This document shows, piece by piece, positions 27,516-35,890 of a stretch of 64,000 nucleotides of DNA; within the stretch, counting starts at the first letter, position 1; each line of letters opens with the position of its first letter. The stretch is from Methanothrix sp. (GTDB lineage Archaea > Halobacteriota > Methanosarcinia > Methanotrichales > Methanotrichaceae), in the NCBI GenBank assembly GCA_029907715.1, contig JARYLI010000002.1:62001-126000 (forward strand). Reading direction: 5' to 3'. Both the position numbers and the translations under genes were made by a program. Below the pieces are notes generated by a model. That model made no database searches, was not told the origin of the DNA, and saw nothing but the letters and a program-made list of their open reading frames with translations.

Positions 27516-29210
27516 GTGACAGAAGAGATCAGGGAATTGATAGAGAAGTTCGCGCTGCAGAACGCTGTCAAATACAGATCAGCACCCAACCACGGGGCTG
27601 TCATGGGCAAGCTCATGGGGGAACGCCCCGATCTCAGGCCCAGAGCCAGGGAGATAGCTCCGCTAATAGCCAGCGTGCTCAGGGATATAGAGCAGATGAG
27701 CCCTGAGCAGTGGGAGGCCAGGCTCAGAGAGATCGCGCCAGAGCTCATCGAGGAGATAAGCGCCAGAAAGGAGCCTGCAAAGGGGCTGCAGCCTTTAGAG
27801 GGAACAGAGGGGGGAGTCGTCATGCGTTTCGCGCCGAACCCGAACGGCCCCCCAACACTCGGAAGCGCACGCGGGATAATAATCAACTCAGAGTACGTGA
27901 AGATGTATGGCGGGAAGTTCATCCTCCGCTTCGACGATACCGATCCTGTAAACAAAAGACCGATGATAGAGGCGTATGAATGGTATATAGAGGACTGCAG
28001 ATGGCTTGGAGCAGATCCCCATGAGATAGTCGCTGCGAGCCAGAGGGTTGAGAAGTACTATGAGGTTGCTGAGGAGCTGATCCGCAGAGGGGGCGCATAT
28101 GTGTGTTTGTGCGAGCAGTCGGCATTCAAGGCCCTTAAGGACGCGGCCAGAGCTTGCCCGCACAGGGATCACACCGTCGATGAGAACCTGGAGCTCTGGA
28201 GGAAAATGCTTGATGGCAGCCTCAACGAAGGCGAAGCCGTACTGCGTGTGAAGACAGACATAAAGCATAAAGATCCGGCCATACGGGACTGGGCTGGCTT
28301 CAGGATAGTGACGAAGAGCCATCCGCTTGTGGGCGACAGGTACCGCGTCTGGCCGCTGCTGGACTTCGAATCCGCTGTGGAGGACCATCTGCTGGGAGTG
28401 ACACACATCCTGAGAGGGAAGGATCTGATAGACAGCGAGAGACGGCAGAGATATCTCTACGATCACATGGGCTGGGTCTATCCCAGGGTCCTCCACTGGG
28501 GGAGGGTTAAGATATTCCAGTTCGGGGCATTCAGCACCAGCAAGCTCAGGAGGGCGATAGAGGCGGGCGAGTACAGCGGCTGGGACGACCCCAGGCTTCC
28601 GACCGTGAGGGCCATAAGGCGCAGGGGCATCACCGCGGAGGCTCTCAGGAAGTTCATGATAGATCTCGGCGTCGGGGAGACGGACATCAGCATCAGCATG
28701 GATTCGATATACGCGGAGAACAGGCGGATTGTCGATCCGATCGCAAACAGGAGGTTCTTCGTATGGGATCCGGTGGAGATCGAGATCGAAGGAGAGGTTC
28801 CTGAGGTCGCAGAGGCCCCCCTCCATCCGACGATAGATCGCGGCATGAGACGGATCAGGGCAGGAAAAAGGGTCCTGCTCTGCAGAGAGGACGTGGAGGG
28901 GCTGGGGCCCGGGAGCAGGATCAGGCTGAAGGATCTGTGCAACATAGAGATAAAGGAGACCTCTCCGCTCAGGGCAGAACTCATCGATCTGAGCCCCGAG
29001 ACCGCGAAACGCCTCAAACTCAGGATAATACACTGGGCTCCTGTCGATGGCATCCCTGTCCGGGTCCTCGGCCCTGAGAGGATCGATACCGGCATTGGGG
29101 AGCATGGCATCTCCGATGAGCTCGACAGAATCGTCCAGTTCGAGAGGTACGGTTTTGTCAGGATAGACTCTGTTGGGGAGGAGGTCGTCGCGTATTTTGC
29201 GCACAGGTGA
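27516..29210 (+). CDS. gltX: Glutamyl-tRNA synthetase (archaeal, non-discriminating type)
   Basis: A 564-residue class I synthetase. It has an N-terminal helical extension (1-95) as in archaeal and eukaryal GluRS, then the signature RFAPNPNGPPTLGSARG (where the usual HIGH reads TLGS), FILRFDDTDP, RRQRYLYDHMGWVYP, and the KMSKS-equivalent FSTSKLRRAI, then the beta-barrel anticodon domains. The GTG start at 27516 is preceded by AGGAGGAG. In methanogens this enzyme charges both tRNA-Glu and tRNA-Gln, the latter corrected by GatDE (family knowledge). Confidence 0.95.
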   Translation: MTEEIRELIEKFALQNAVKYRSAPNHGAVMGKLMGERPDLRPRAREIAPLIASVLRDIEQMSPEQWEARLREIAPELIEEISARKEPAKGLQPLEGTEGGVVMRFAPNPNGPPTLGSARGIIINSEYVKMYGGKFILRFDDTDPVNKRPMIEAYEWYIEDCRWLGADPHEIVAASQRVEKYYEVAEELIRRGGAYVCLCEQSAFKALKDAARACPHRDHTVDENLELWRKMLDGSLNEGEAVLRVKTDIKHKDPAIRDWAGFRIVTKSHPLVGDRYRVWPLLDFESAVEDHLLGVTHILRGKDLIDSERRQRYLYDHMGWVYPRVLHWGRVKIFQFGAFSTSKLRRAIEAGEYSGWDDPRLPTVRAIRRRGITAEALRKFMIDLGVGETDISISMDSIYAENRRIVDPIANRRFFVWDPVEIEIEGEVPEVAEAPLHPTIDRGMRRIRAGKRVLLCREDVEGLGPGSRIRLKDLCNIEIKETSPLRAELIDLSPETAKRLKLRIIHWAPVDGIPVRVLGPERIDTGIGEHGISDELDRIVQFERYGFVRIDSVGEEVVAYFAHR

Positions 29211-29390
29211 TCTCTCTGGGCGCCCGGCTAATGTTATGCGATTCCCACCCTTCCCGAATCCAGGATGCGCGGAACAGGAACAGCATCGCGGTCTCGTCGC
29301 CGCTCCGAGTCAGCGCGCCATCTGCCACCCGGACCCCTGCCGCATACCATTGGATAACTATAAATATGACGAGGTGATGGTGTAACCGGA

Positions 29391-29485
29391 AGGTTTATAT
29401 TCGACGAAAGTCGGATATAAACCTCGGCAAAAGTCGATTATCATTACAATCTCCCTCCTTTACCCTACATCCAATCGACTTTTGC
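29391..29485. terminator. Two adjacent hairpins between convergent genes
   Basis: Hairpin 1: AGGTTTATATTCGAC (29391-29405) against GTCGGATATAAACCT (29410-29424), 14 of 15 pairs, 4-base loop. Hairpin 2: GCAAAAGTCGATT (29427-29439) against AATCGACTTTTGC (29473-29485), perfect over 13 pairs with a 33-base loop. The gltX and CLC genes converge here, so a bidirectional terminator is the simplest reading. A TATA-like ACTATAAATAT at 29358 would also allow a small RNA. The rest of 29211-29713 shows no gene. Confidence 0.5.
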
Positions 29486-29713
29486 TCTCTTCTCAATCAC
29501 ATTGATTTCATACCTGCAGCGGGCTGCTGCCCTGCGCCAGATCGTGAGTTCGTATCACTGAATGGTTCTGCTGGAATTGAGAGCCATGGGAGGGATATCC
29601 CCTGAATCTGGAGGGGCTGGCGCTCTGGATTTCAATGAATCAAGTACACGACCGGAATTTTGAGTCACGTCCAGATCTCGCTCAGAGCATTCACACCGCC
29701 GCTGGCTCATTGC

Positions 29714-31534
29714 TTACTCTTTAAGTTTCGCCACCTCTCTTGCATGGGCCTTGATTATGTCGCTTCTCGTAATCAGACCTAAAAGCATTCTGTTCATTTT
29801 TCTGTCAACAACAGGCAACCTTCCCACATCTTTCTGAACAAGTTTTATCAGAGCATCCTCTAAGCTCTCATCCGGGTAAGTTACAATCAAGTCTCTCATC
29901 ATTATGTCTTTAACAAACTTGTTCTCCCTCTCTCCAACCGGAACCATCTCGACATCCCTGAATGTCACGATTCCAATCAGCTTACCATTTTCAACAACAG
30001 GGAAACCTATATGTCCCGTCTTCTCTATCAGAGCGAGAACGTCGCTCACCTTCTGGCTGGGTGAGACGCTGATCAGCCTATCTGCCGGAACCATCGCCTC
30101 CTCCACTCTCACATCCTTAAGAACATCTACTGACATCTCCATTCTGTGTGCCGGACTTTCCGCTCTCGTTGCAACCTGCTCCGAGTAAATTGAGTAGTCA
30201 CCGCTAAGACAGTAGGCCAACGCAGAGGAGATCATCAAAGCTGGAAGCAGTGTGTAACTTCCACACATTTCGAGGACCATCAAAATCGACGCTATCGGAG
30301 TTTTTGTCACGGCTGCAATGAATGCCGACATGCCGATAAGGACAAAAGCTTCTGGCTGCACAACAATTTCAGGAAAGAGTTGATGGAAAAGGTATCCCAT
30401 CAGGGCGCCGACCATACTTCCAGTTACAATCGATGGTGCGAATACCCCACCACTCCCGCCGGAACCGACTGTAAAGGATGTGGCAGCGATCTTGCCCAGA
30501 ATCAGAAGGAATATCAGAGAAAGTGCCAGCTTCCCATCTATGGCCATCTGAACGTACCCGTACCCCATCCCAAGAACACCAGGGAGAAACATGCCTATAA
30601 ATCCAGTGAGAAGCCCGCCAAGAGCTGGTTTTAGATATTGGGGCATTTTTTGGGATTTAAAGAGATCACGAACGGTATAGAAAGTCTTTATGTAAACAAC
30701 TCCAAAAAAAGCTGCCAAAACTGAAACCGCTGCATAGAGAGGGAACTCAAGCGGTGAGTGGATTGCAAGCGGTGGGATTTTGAAAATGGGAGGAGAACTG
30801 AAGGGGATGCCTGCAAAGTAACCGGTCACAACATTGAAGGTGATGAAGGCGATTATTGAAGAGACAAATGCAGGAACTATTGCTTCGGTCTCATAGTCCT
30901 TTTTGTAAAGCACTTCAATGCCGAACATCGCCCCTCCAAAAGGACTCCGAAAAATACTCCCTATCCCACCCGCAACTCCGCATACCACAAGCAGCCTTCT
31001 ATCTCTGTCCGATAGTCTCAGAACATCTGCAACAAAAGAGCCGAAACCGGCTCCAATCTGAGCTATTGGCCCCTCCCTGCCAGCACTCCCCCCACTTCCA
31101 ATTGTTATTGCAGATGCAATTGTTTTTACAACCGGCACTCTCGCCCTTATAACCCCCCTCGCTCTGTGGAAGGATCTGATGACCGCATCTGTCCCATGCC
31201 CTTCCGCTTCCGGAGCGAATTTGTAAACTATTAACCCGCTGAGAAGTCCTCCAAGCGCTACGACAACGGGAATGGGAAGCATGCCGATATGGAAGTCGAT
31301 ATTAACCAACTCCACATCTCCTGCTTTTGGAGGACTGTAGCTGTCCAGGCCTGTCAGAAAGATCTTTGTCGACAGCTCGAGGAGAAAGTAGAAAACAAAC
31401 GCACCCAATCCGGATATCGCACCAACAAACACTGCTAAGAGGATTGTATATCGCAAGCTCAAAGGTGCCCTTCTACCCATGGTCTCGATGTCAGTTGGTG
31501 GCGATAAAACATCTTCGCTCATATCCATATACAA
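29714..31534 (-). CDS. CLC-type chloride channel/transporter with two CBS domains
   Basis: A 606-residue membrane protein. Residues 25-445 form a CLC core with the ion-path motifs GSGGSAGREGPIAQIG, GGAMFGIEVLYK, and GSGGSGGVFAPSIVTG (GSGGS/GREGP/GxFxP class), and residues 480-600 carry two CBS domains (VEEAMVPADRLISVSP, IMMRDLIVTYPDES). The gating-glutamate motif GREGP is intact, which is typical of H+/Cl- exchangers. Base use differs from the neighbours: it is visibly more AT-rich at third positions (ATA, AAA, ACA, TTT-rich), which suggests acquisition from another archaeon. The start could be 31534 or the second Met codon at 31522. Confidence 0.92.
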   Translation of the reverse strand: MYMDMSEDVLSPPTDIETMGRRAPLSLRYTILLAVFVGAISGLGAFVFYFLLELSTKIFLTGLDSYSPPKAGDVELVNIDFHIGMLPIPVVVALGGLLSGLIVYKFAPEAEGHGTDAVIRSFHRARGVIRARVPVVKTIASAITIGSGGSAGREGPIAQIGAGFGSFVADVLRLSDRDRRLLVVCGVAGGIGSIFRSPFGGAMFGIEVLYKKDYETEAIVPAFVSSIIAFITFNVVTGYFAGIPFSSPPIFKIPPLAIHSPLEFPLYAAVSVLAAFFGVVYIKTFYTVRDLFKSQKMPQYLKPALGGLLTGFIGMFLPGVLGMGYGYVQMAIDGKLALSLIFLLILGKIAATSFTVGSGGSGGVFAPSIVTGSMVGALMGYLFHQLFPEIVVQPEAFVLIGMSAFIAAVTKTPIASILMVLEMCGSYTLLPALMISSALAYCLSGDYSIYSEQVATRAESPAHRMEMSVDVLKDVRVEEAMVPADRLISVSPSQKVSDVLALIEKTGHIGFPVVENGKLIGIVTFRDVEMVPVGERENKFVKDIMMRDLIVTYPDESLEDALIKLVQKDVGRLPVVDRKMNRMLLGLITRSDIIKAHAREVAKLKE

Positions 31535-31938
31535 CTGCCCGTATCCATCTGATAATCCACCTGCAGAGGGCGTTGGTCCTGCAATGCAGTCCTGCCGGAT
31601 GGATTGGTAGAGGGCGTCTCAAATTGTACCAAGCAATCGACTGTGTTATGTGATCCTGCAGCGCCTCTGTGTGCCAGGATCCAAACGCGATCATCGATAG
31701 TGGCTGGATATTTTTGAAACCGCTTCTGCATACAGCAACATGCGGTCATGTGCTCAAACACCTGAACTACATCCTGGAATCGATGACCACAGGCGAGATG
31801 TCCCGAGAGTCTAGTAGACTGAGCACTGTGAATTACACGAAGGCATGAGATGGATGTTCAGGTCGCGTACTCAGATCATTGAACCAGCAGGCATCGCAGG
31901 ATTTGCGATCTGTTGTGCTGTGTATGCAGATCCGGAAT
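31535..31938. other. Intergenic, no supportable gene
   Basis: An open frame on the plus strand (VLKHLNYILESMTTGEMSRE, about 31752) and one on the minus strand overlap, neither with start, domain or ribosome binding site support. It may contain a decayed gene. Confidence 0.4.
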
Positions 31939-32202
31939 CGCTCTTATCCATCTGATGACCTGCCCGAAGAGATACCAGTCATGCCATGCGCTCGTTTCGA
32001 CTTACCTTCTACGTATAGTATTCCGCATAAGTTACTATAATATAGCATTTCACATAAAATCATCTATGAAGTATGACACATCCAGTAGATTTTAAATGGA
32101 TTTACATGAAGTGACGCAAAGGACTATAGTTGAAGGCCTGGCGAGCGAGTACTCTCAGCAACCGGCCTGCATGTCCTTCAAGTTGCTGAATACATAAGAT
32201 CG
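31939..32202 (+). repeat. Family B element, copy 6, interrupted by C
   Basis: Left end CGCTCTTATCCATCTGATGA and right end GCTGAATACATAAGATCG of B, split by a C element at 32024. Flanks TCCGGAAT and CCCCGAAT match at 6 of 8 positions. Removing C restores the normal B core ...TTCTACGTAGTTGAAGG. Confidence 0.82.
32024..32128 (+). repeat. Family C element, copy 2 (nested in B)
   Basis: A 105-base element with ends TATAGTATTCCGCATAAG and CGCAAAGGACTATA, inserted at a TA in the B core. C copies share the core ATCATCTATGAAGTATGACA. Confidence 0.83.
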
Positions 32203-32513
32203 CCCCGAATTTTCATTCATTGATCCGCACACAAGACCGAGGTTTAACCTCTGGATCGAGCATTTATGGGGATGAATCAACCATCCTCAAACGGACAGGA
32301 GCGTTCCCATATTCAGAACACTGCCTACTCTCATTCATGCGTGATGCATCTGACATAGATGAGATCCACATGAGATATAGCTGAAACATAGAGATATAAG
32401 GAGAACCTGTGTACGCTTCACTGGCGCGGGTAAGAGAGTGGGATTATCCAAGCGTCCTCCATACCTCCTGTAAGATGCGGGGGAGGTACCCTCCCCTCCC
32501 CCGCGGCATCTCC

Positions 32514-33974
32514 CTATCGGCTTTTCTTCTGCACAACACCCTTAGAGCCGAGCCTGAAGCTCCCGTAGAGCCTGGTCCCGACCTCAGATCCTCCGGTCAT
32601 GTATCTCAGGTCCGCCATACCCTCGACGCTTCCTCTGCTCTCAAAGGTGGACCGTGTGCTTCTCATGATCCCCATGCTGCTCAGATTTATAAAATATCCA
32701 TAATATATCTCCCTCATGTAGCTCGTAAGCTTCTGGTTCTCGCAGCTCCAGCGCAGCCCCCATGTGCTGTTGTAGTCGATTGCCCTCATGCTCAGGTTGA
32801 GGGTAACTGGTGAGCGGTTCGCGAGCGATTCTCTCTGAAAGACCATGGAAGTCGTCGAATAATCCATCTCCTCAGATGATGCATAGCTTCCAGATCCATG
32901 CTCTTCAAATTCAAAAACAAATCCGGACTGGGATCTGACCTTTGTTGTGGCTGATGCGCTCCGGTTGAGACCGCCACCATCGATCCGGACGCTGTTTGTC
33001 ACATAGTATGCCTCCCGCTCGGTTGACAGCCTGCGGTACACCGATGCGTAACCGATGCCACTCACGCTCCCATCGAACCCGGCGGTACACGATCCTCTAA
33101 GCGTCTTCACCTTTACGGTTATCTGTCCGTGCTCCCCTGGCCTCAACCCTCTTATGGTCCAGACGTTTGTGGTCCCCGGATCCGGGAGCGGGTATGCCTC
33201 AATAAAGAGCGTTCTCGGATCGTAGAACTCCCGTATCACAATATCCGCTGGAATCTCCAGGTTATTTCCGTATGTTATGGTGTAGGTGATTGTGCTACCG
33301 GGGCTGACACTGCTCTGCTTCGCTTTCTTTATGGAGTTTCTCTCAAGAGGCTCGAAGCTTATCACCTCGCCTGCTATCCTGACATAATCCACATAGCAGG
33401 AGACGCCCTCGTACTTCGTCGCGCCCTTGAGGCGTATGTAGACCGTGACGACATCCATCCCGCGAAGGAGATGCTGGGCCTCAGACCATGAGACATCCTT
33501 TCTGCTCTTCTTAGAGTCCCTGCTCTTTATGTCCACCCTCGTTTCTGATGCATCGAACTCGCGCCAGCCATTGGAGTTCTTGCCTGTATCAAGCCACCTG
33601 CCATCGCTCCATGAGGCCAGGCTGATCAGAATGCTCGCGTCGTCCGAATCGGTGGTGCCCGATTTCCCATCGCTGTCACCATCCAGCCTCAACTCCAGCT
33701 CGATTGAACCCCTGTTCGATGCCGGGTGAAGCCAGAAGTTGAGTGGGTCGAGCGCTTCTATAGGCGTGGGGCTGATGGTTATCGGCACGCTCTTGGACGA
33801 CCCACCCGGATACACGCTGAGGCGCGCGGAGTGGGTTCCATGGTATCCCATGCCGGATATCTCTGCAGCGCTTTTCTTCGATTTGGTAATGCTGTAGTCA
33901 GCACCGGTGATTGCACTGGCTGTGCTGACCAGCAGCAGCAACATAAGGACGGCTACTACTCTCATGATTACCAC
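32514..33974 (-). CDS. Secreted DUF11-like surface protein
   Basis: A 486-residue exported protein. Residues 1-22 are a signal peptide (VVAVLMLLLLVSTASA). Residues 80-210 look like a beta-sandwich with acidic loops (RLDGDSDGKSGTTDSDDASI). Residues 225-290 resemble a DUF11/conserved-repeat domain (GSTITYTITYGNNLEIPADI, LRPGEHGQITVKVKT) common in archaeal surface layers. The C-terminus is Tyr/Ser/Gly-rich with paired Cys. No membrane anchor is seen, so it is either released or held by the sheath. It is divergent from the curlin-like gene at 34214, sharing a 240-base regulatory region with it. About 310 bases after its stop (32203-32513) hold no gene. Confidence 0.8.
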   Translation of the reverse strand: MVIMRVVAVLMLLLLVSTASAITGADYSITKSKKSAAEISGMGYHGTHSARLSVYPGGSSKSVPITISPTPIEALDPLNFWLHPASNRGSIELELRLDGDSDGKSGTTDSDDASILISLASWSDGRWLDTGKNSNGWREFDASETRVDIKSRDSKKSRKDVSWSEAQHLLRGMDVVTVYIRLKGATKYEGVSCYVDYVRIAGEVISFEPLERNSIKKAKQSSVSPGSTITYTITYGNNLEIPADIVIREFYDPRTLFIEAYPLPDPGTTNVWTIRGLRPGEHGQITVKVKTLRGSCTAGFDGSVSGIGYASVYRRLSTEREAYYVTNSVRIDGGGLNRSASATTKVRSQSGFVFEFEEHGSGSYASSEEMDYSTTSMVFQRESLANRSPVTLNLSMRAIDYNSTWGLRWSCENQKLTSYMREIYYGYFINLSSMGIMRSTRSTFESRGSVEGMADLRYMTGGSEVGTRLYGSFRLGSKGVVQKKSR

Positions 33975-34044
33975 TATTAACAGGAAGTACTAAAATAATT
34001 CGATTTGATTTATTAATTTAATTCCAAATATTTGGCCACCATCT

Positions 34045-34089
34045 ATATCAGCTCCACTAACAGCACCGGCGTATACATTGAGCTGATAT
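34045..34089. promoter_or_regulatory. Perfect 10-base inverted repeat between divergent surface-protein genes
   Basis: ATATCAGCTC (34045-34054) and GAGCTGATAT (34080-34089) are exact complements 25 bases apart, placed between the secreted protein gene and the curlin-like gene, and 22 bases before the latter's TATA box. This is a plausible operator for a dimeric regulator controlling both genes. Confidence 0.45.
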
Positions 34090-34110
34090 TGAACCTATGT
34101 GAAAAATAGG

Positions 34111-34118
34111 AATTTAAA
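34111..34118 (+). promoter_or_regulatory. TATA box of the curlin-like gene
   Basis: AATTTAAA/TTTAAATC lies about 26 bases before 34141, which is exactly where the GC-rich leader structure begins. Transcription is therefore predicted to start near 34139-34141. Confidence 0.55.
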
Positions 34119-34138
34119 TCAGCCACAGATACGGTTTT

Positions 34139-34204
34139 CTTGCGGGTTGGGGCGTGGGGGAAACTCGCCGGGCGGGGTCCCTTTCTGGGGCCCCGTAACC
34201 CGCA
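34139..34204 (+). ncRNA. Candidate structured 5' leader RNA
   Basis: A very GC-rich 64-base leader that folds into a three-helix junction. Outer helix: TGCGGGTT (34141-34148) with AACCCGCA (34197-34204). Hairpin 1: GGCG (34151-34154) with CGCC (34166-34169). Hairpin 2: CGGGGTCCC (34173-34181) with GGGGCCCCG (34187-34195), nine pairs, loop TTTCT. The ribosome binding site AGGTGAT starts at the last base of the outer helix, and the ATG is at 34214. It could be a riboswitch, an RNA thermometer or a stabilising cap for an abundant mRNA. It matches no riboswitch class I recognise. Confidence 0.55.
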
Positions 34205-34213
34205 GGTGATGAT

Positions 34214-34942
34214 ATGAGATACATTGCATTGATGCTGGTATTTATGATCCCGCTTGCCTCCGCATATCATGGGGGCAATACCGTATCGCAGTCCATAGAT
34301 ATGTCCGCGTCTGGCGGCTATGTGAGCCAGAGCGCCTCGAATGCTGCAGTGGTGGTCGGAGATAACAATAATGTCAACCAGAAGATAACCCAGAGCGCCT
34401 CCGGAAATTATGTGACGCAGAGCGCAGCGAATGCAGCTGTTGTCATAGGCAACAGCAATACAGTTGGGCAGAGCACATCCCAGAGTGCGAATGGCAATAC
34501 AGTTTCACAGAGCGCGGCCAATGCTGTCGCTGTGGTCGGAGATCTCAACACCATTAACCAGCTCGTCTCGCAGACCGCCACAGGCAATGAGATCTACCAG
34601 AGCGGCTGGAATACAGCCACGATAGTGGGAGATGGCAACACCCTGACCCAGCAGGTCGTCCAGACGGTAAACATGCTGCCTGCACACGTCGACCCAAGCC
34701 AGACGATGAGCAACTCAGCATACATCATGGGCAGCTACAACACAGTTGATCAGGGGCTTTACGGCACAATTCTCGCAGGCACGAACAACGCCCCGATGTA
34801 CCAGTCCGGCAGGAACTACATACAGACAAACGACCCAAGCAGCAACAGCTACACTCAGAGGATCAGGTTCTCCGTCAGGGCAGGGCCAAGAGCGCCGGTC
34901 TCCCAGTCAGGCCAGAACGAGATACGCATCGGACCTCTCTGA
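34214..34942 (+). CDS. Secreted curlin-like repeat protein, candidate functional amyloid
   Basis: A 242-residue exported protein. Residues 1-17 are a signal peptide ending ASA. Residues 33-152 hold four 30-residue repeats of the form G-N-x-V-x-Q-S-A-x-N-A-x-V-V-x-G-x-x-N-T-x-x-Q, with regular Gln and Asn ladder residues and alternating hydrophobic strands, as in curli CsgA. A more divergent pair follows (SNSAYIMGSYNTVDQ, MYQSGRNYIQTN). Methanothrix sheaths are known functional amyloids built from MspA; this protein is smaller and may be a related sheath or matrix component. It has a strong ribosome binding site and the structured leader described separately. Confidence 0.75.
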   Translation: MRYIALMLVFMIPLASAYHGGNTVSQSIDMSASGGYVSQSASNAAVVVGDNNNVNQKITQSASGNYVTQSAANAAVVIGNSNTVGQSTSQSANGNTVSQSAANAVAVVGDLNTINQLVSQTATGNEIYQSGWNTATIVGDGNTLTQQVVQTVNMLPAHVDPSQTMSNSAYIMGSYNTVDQGLYGTILAGTNNAPMYQSGRNYIQTNDPSSNSYTQRIRFSVRAGPRAPVSQSGQNEIRIGPL

Positions 34943-35228
34943 GGTCCATCTTTACTGCCTCAGCTCCCCATTTTTAGGTATATAGTCGATACATAGAGCT
35001 TCATGATGCCTGTCAGGCGGCGCTAAATTTTAGGTTGGCCCATGTGGTCAAATCTTTGGAGATGCGGGCTCCTGCAAACCAAACCAACTTCAAGCCACAC
35101 CACATATTGAGACCATCGATCCGCCGAATCACCGGAATCACCGGCATGAGCCCCTTGGCTTATAGTCTTACGCTAAACTTAATATAATATATATGAACGT
35201 GTCTGTACTATGAAGGGTGTTAGATTAT

Positions 35229-35328
35229 AGAGAATCCCTAAAACCTGCTTTTTGATATAAAATGGTATTTATACAATTACTTAGCGACATGGGCAGATCG
35301 CAGAAAAGGAGGTTAACAGGAATACTCT
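35229..35328 (+). repeat. Family E element, copy 1
   Basis: A 100-base segment with imperfect inverted ends (AGAGAATCCCTAAAA and TTAACAGGAATACTCT) and the core TTACTTAGCGACATGGGCAG, matched in reverse by 60534-60631. It abuts a C element exactly at 35328. The stretch 34943-35228 before it shows no gene, only a small hairpin GCCTGTCAGGC at 35006. Confidence 0.7.
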
Positions 35329-35572
35329 ATAGTATTTCGCATAAGTTGATATGATATCGCATGTCACATAAGATCATCTATGAAGTACGACATATCCAGT
35401 AGCTTTTAAATGGATTCGCTCTTATGTGCGTAGCAACTTGCAGAGATACAATGTGGTCGCTGAAAGCATTCATTTGTCGAAACGAACGCATAGCATGACC
35501 CCTGCTCCTTCGGGCAAGTTATCGAATGGATAAGAGCGAATGGATTTACATGAAGTGACGCAAAGGACTATA
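35328..35572 (+). repeat. Family C element, copy 3, interrupted by B
   Basis: Ends TATAGTATTTCGCATAAG and CGCAAAGGACTATA. Its core TTTTAAATGGATTTACATG is split by a B element at 35417-35538. It lies 34 bases before the DUF211 start. Confidence 0.85.
35417..35538 (-). repeat. Family B element, copy 7 (nested in C)
   Basis: A 122-base B element in reverse orientation, flanked by the perfect 8-base duplication AATGGATT (35409-35416 and 35539-35546) made from C sequence. Confidence 0.88.
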
Positions 35573-35577
35573 ATATA
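35567..35577 (+). promoter_or_regulatory. TATA-like box formed at the edge of the C element
   Basis: ACTATAATATA spans the junction between the end of the C element (35572) and the host DNA, 30-40 bases upstream of the DUF211 start. It is the only TATA-like string close to that gene. Confidence 0.4.
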
Positions 35578-35605
35578 CGACTCAATCCAGAAGTCTGGAG
35601 GTATT

Positions 35606-35890
35606 ATGATAAGACGCATAGTTCTGGATGTGCTGAAGCCGCACAAGCCCACGATCATAGAGCTCGCGAACGTGCTCAGCAATCTCAAGGGCGTGAAGGG
35701 GGTCAACATGAGCCTCTTCGAGGTGGACAGGCAGACAGAGACCGTGAAGGTCACCATCGAGGGCGACAACATAGACTACCTCGCCGTGGAGAAACTCATC
35801 CAGGAGTTCGGCGGTGCGGTTCACAGCATCGATCAGGTTGTGGCTGGCAGGGAGATGGTGGAGGAGATCGATACCTGCCAGGAGCCCTAG
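35606..35890 (+). CDS. DUF211 family protein
   Basis: A 94-residue protein of the archaeal DUF211 family: [20 protein letters not shown] at the start, [20 protein letters not shown], and [19 protein letters not shown] at the end. The fold is ferredoxin-like and known structures show oligomers with bound metal; no activity is established. A ribosome binding site GGAGGT lies 5 bases before the ATG. It overlaps the convergent SRP19 gene by 4 bases. Its promoter region is made up of nested mobile elements. Confidence 0.88.
   Translation: MIRRIVLDVLKPHKPTIIELANVLSNLKGVKGVNMSLFEVDRQTETVKVTIEGDNIDYLAVEKLIQEFGGAVHSIDQVVAGREMVEEIDTCQEP

Noticed and set aside
27888-29204. A 438-residue minus-strand frame inside gltX
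   Set aside because: Complement of a conserved synthetase gene, with no recognisable domain or ribosome binding site.
31519-31761. An 80-residue minus-strand ORF upstream of the CLC gene
   Set aside because: It overlaps the CLC start in another frame and has no family features.
34141-34213. Hammerhead ribozyme in the leader (GAAAC and a TGATGA string are present)
   Set aside because: The two motifs are in the wrong order and the helices required between them cannot form.
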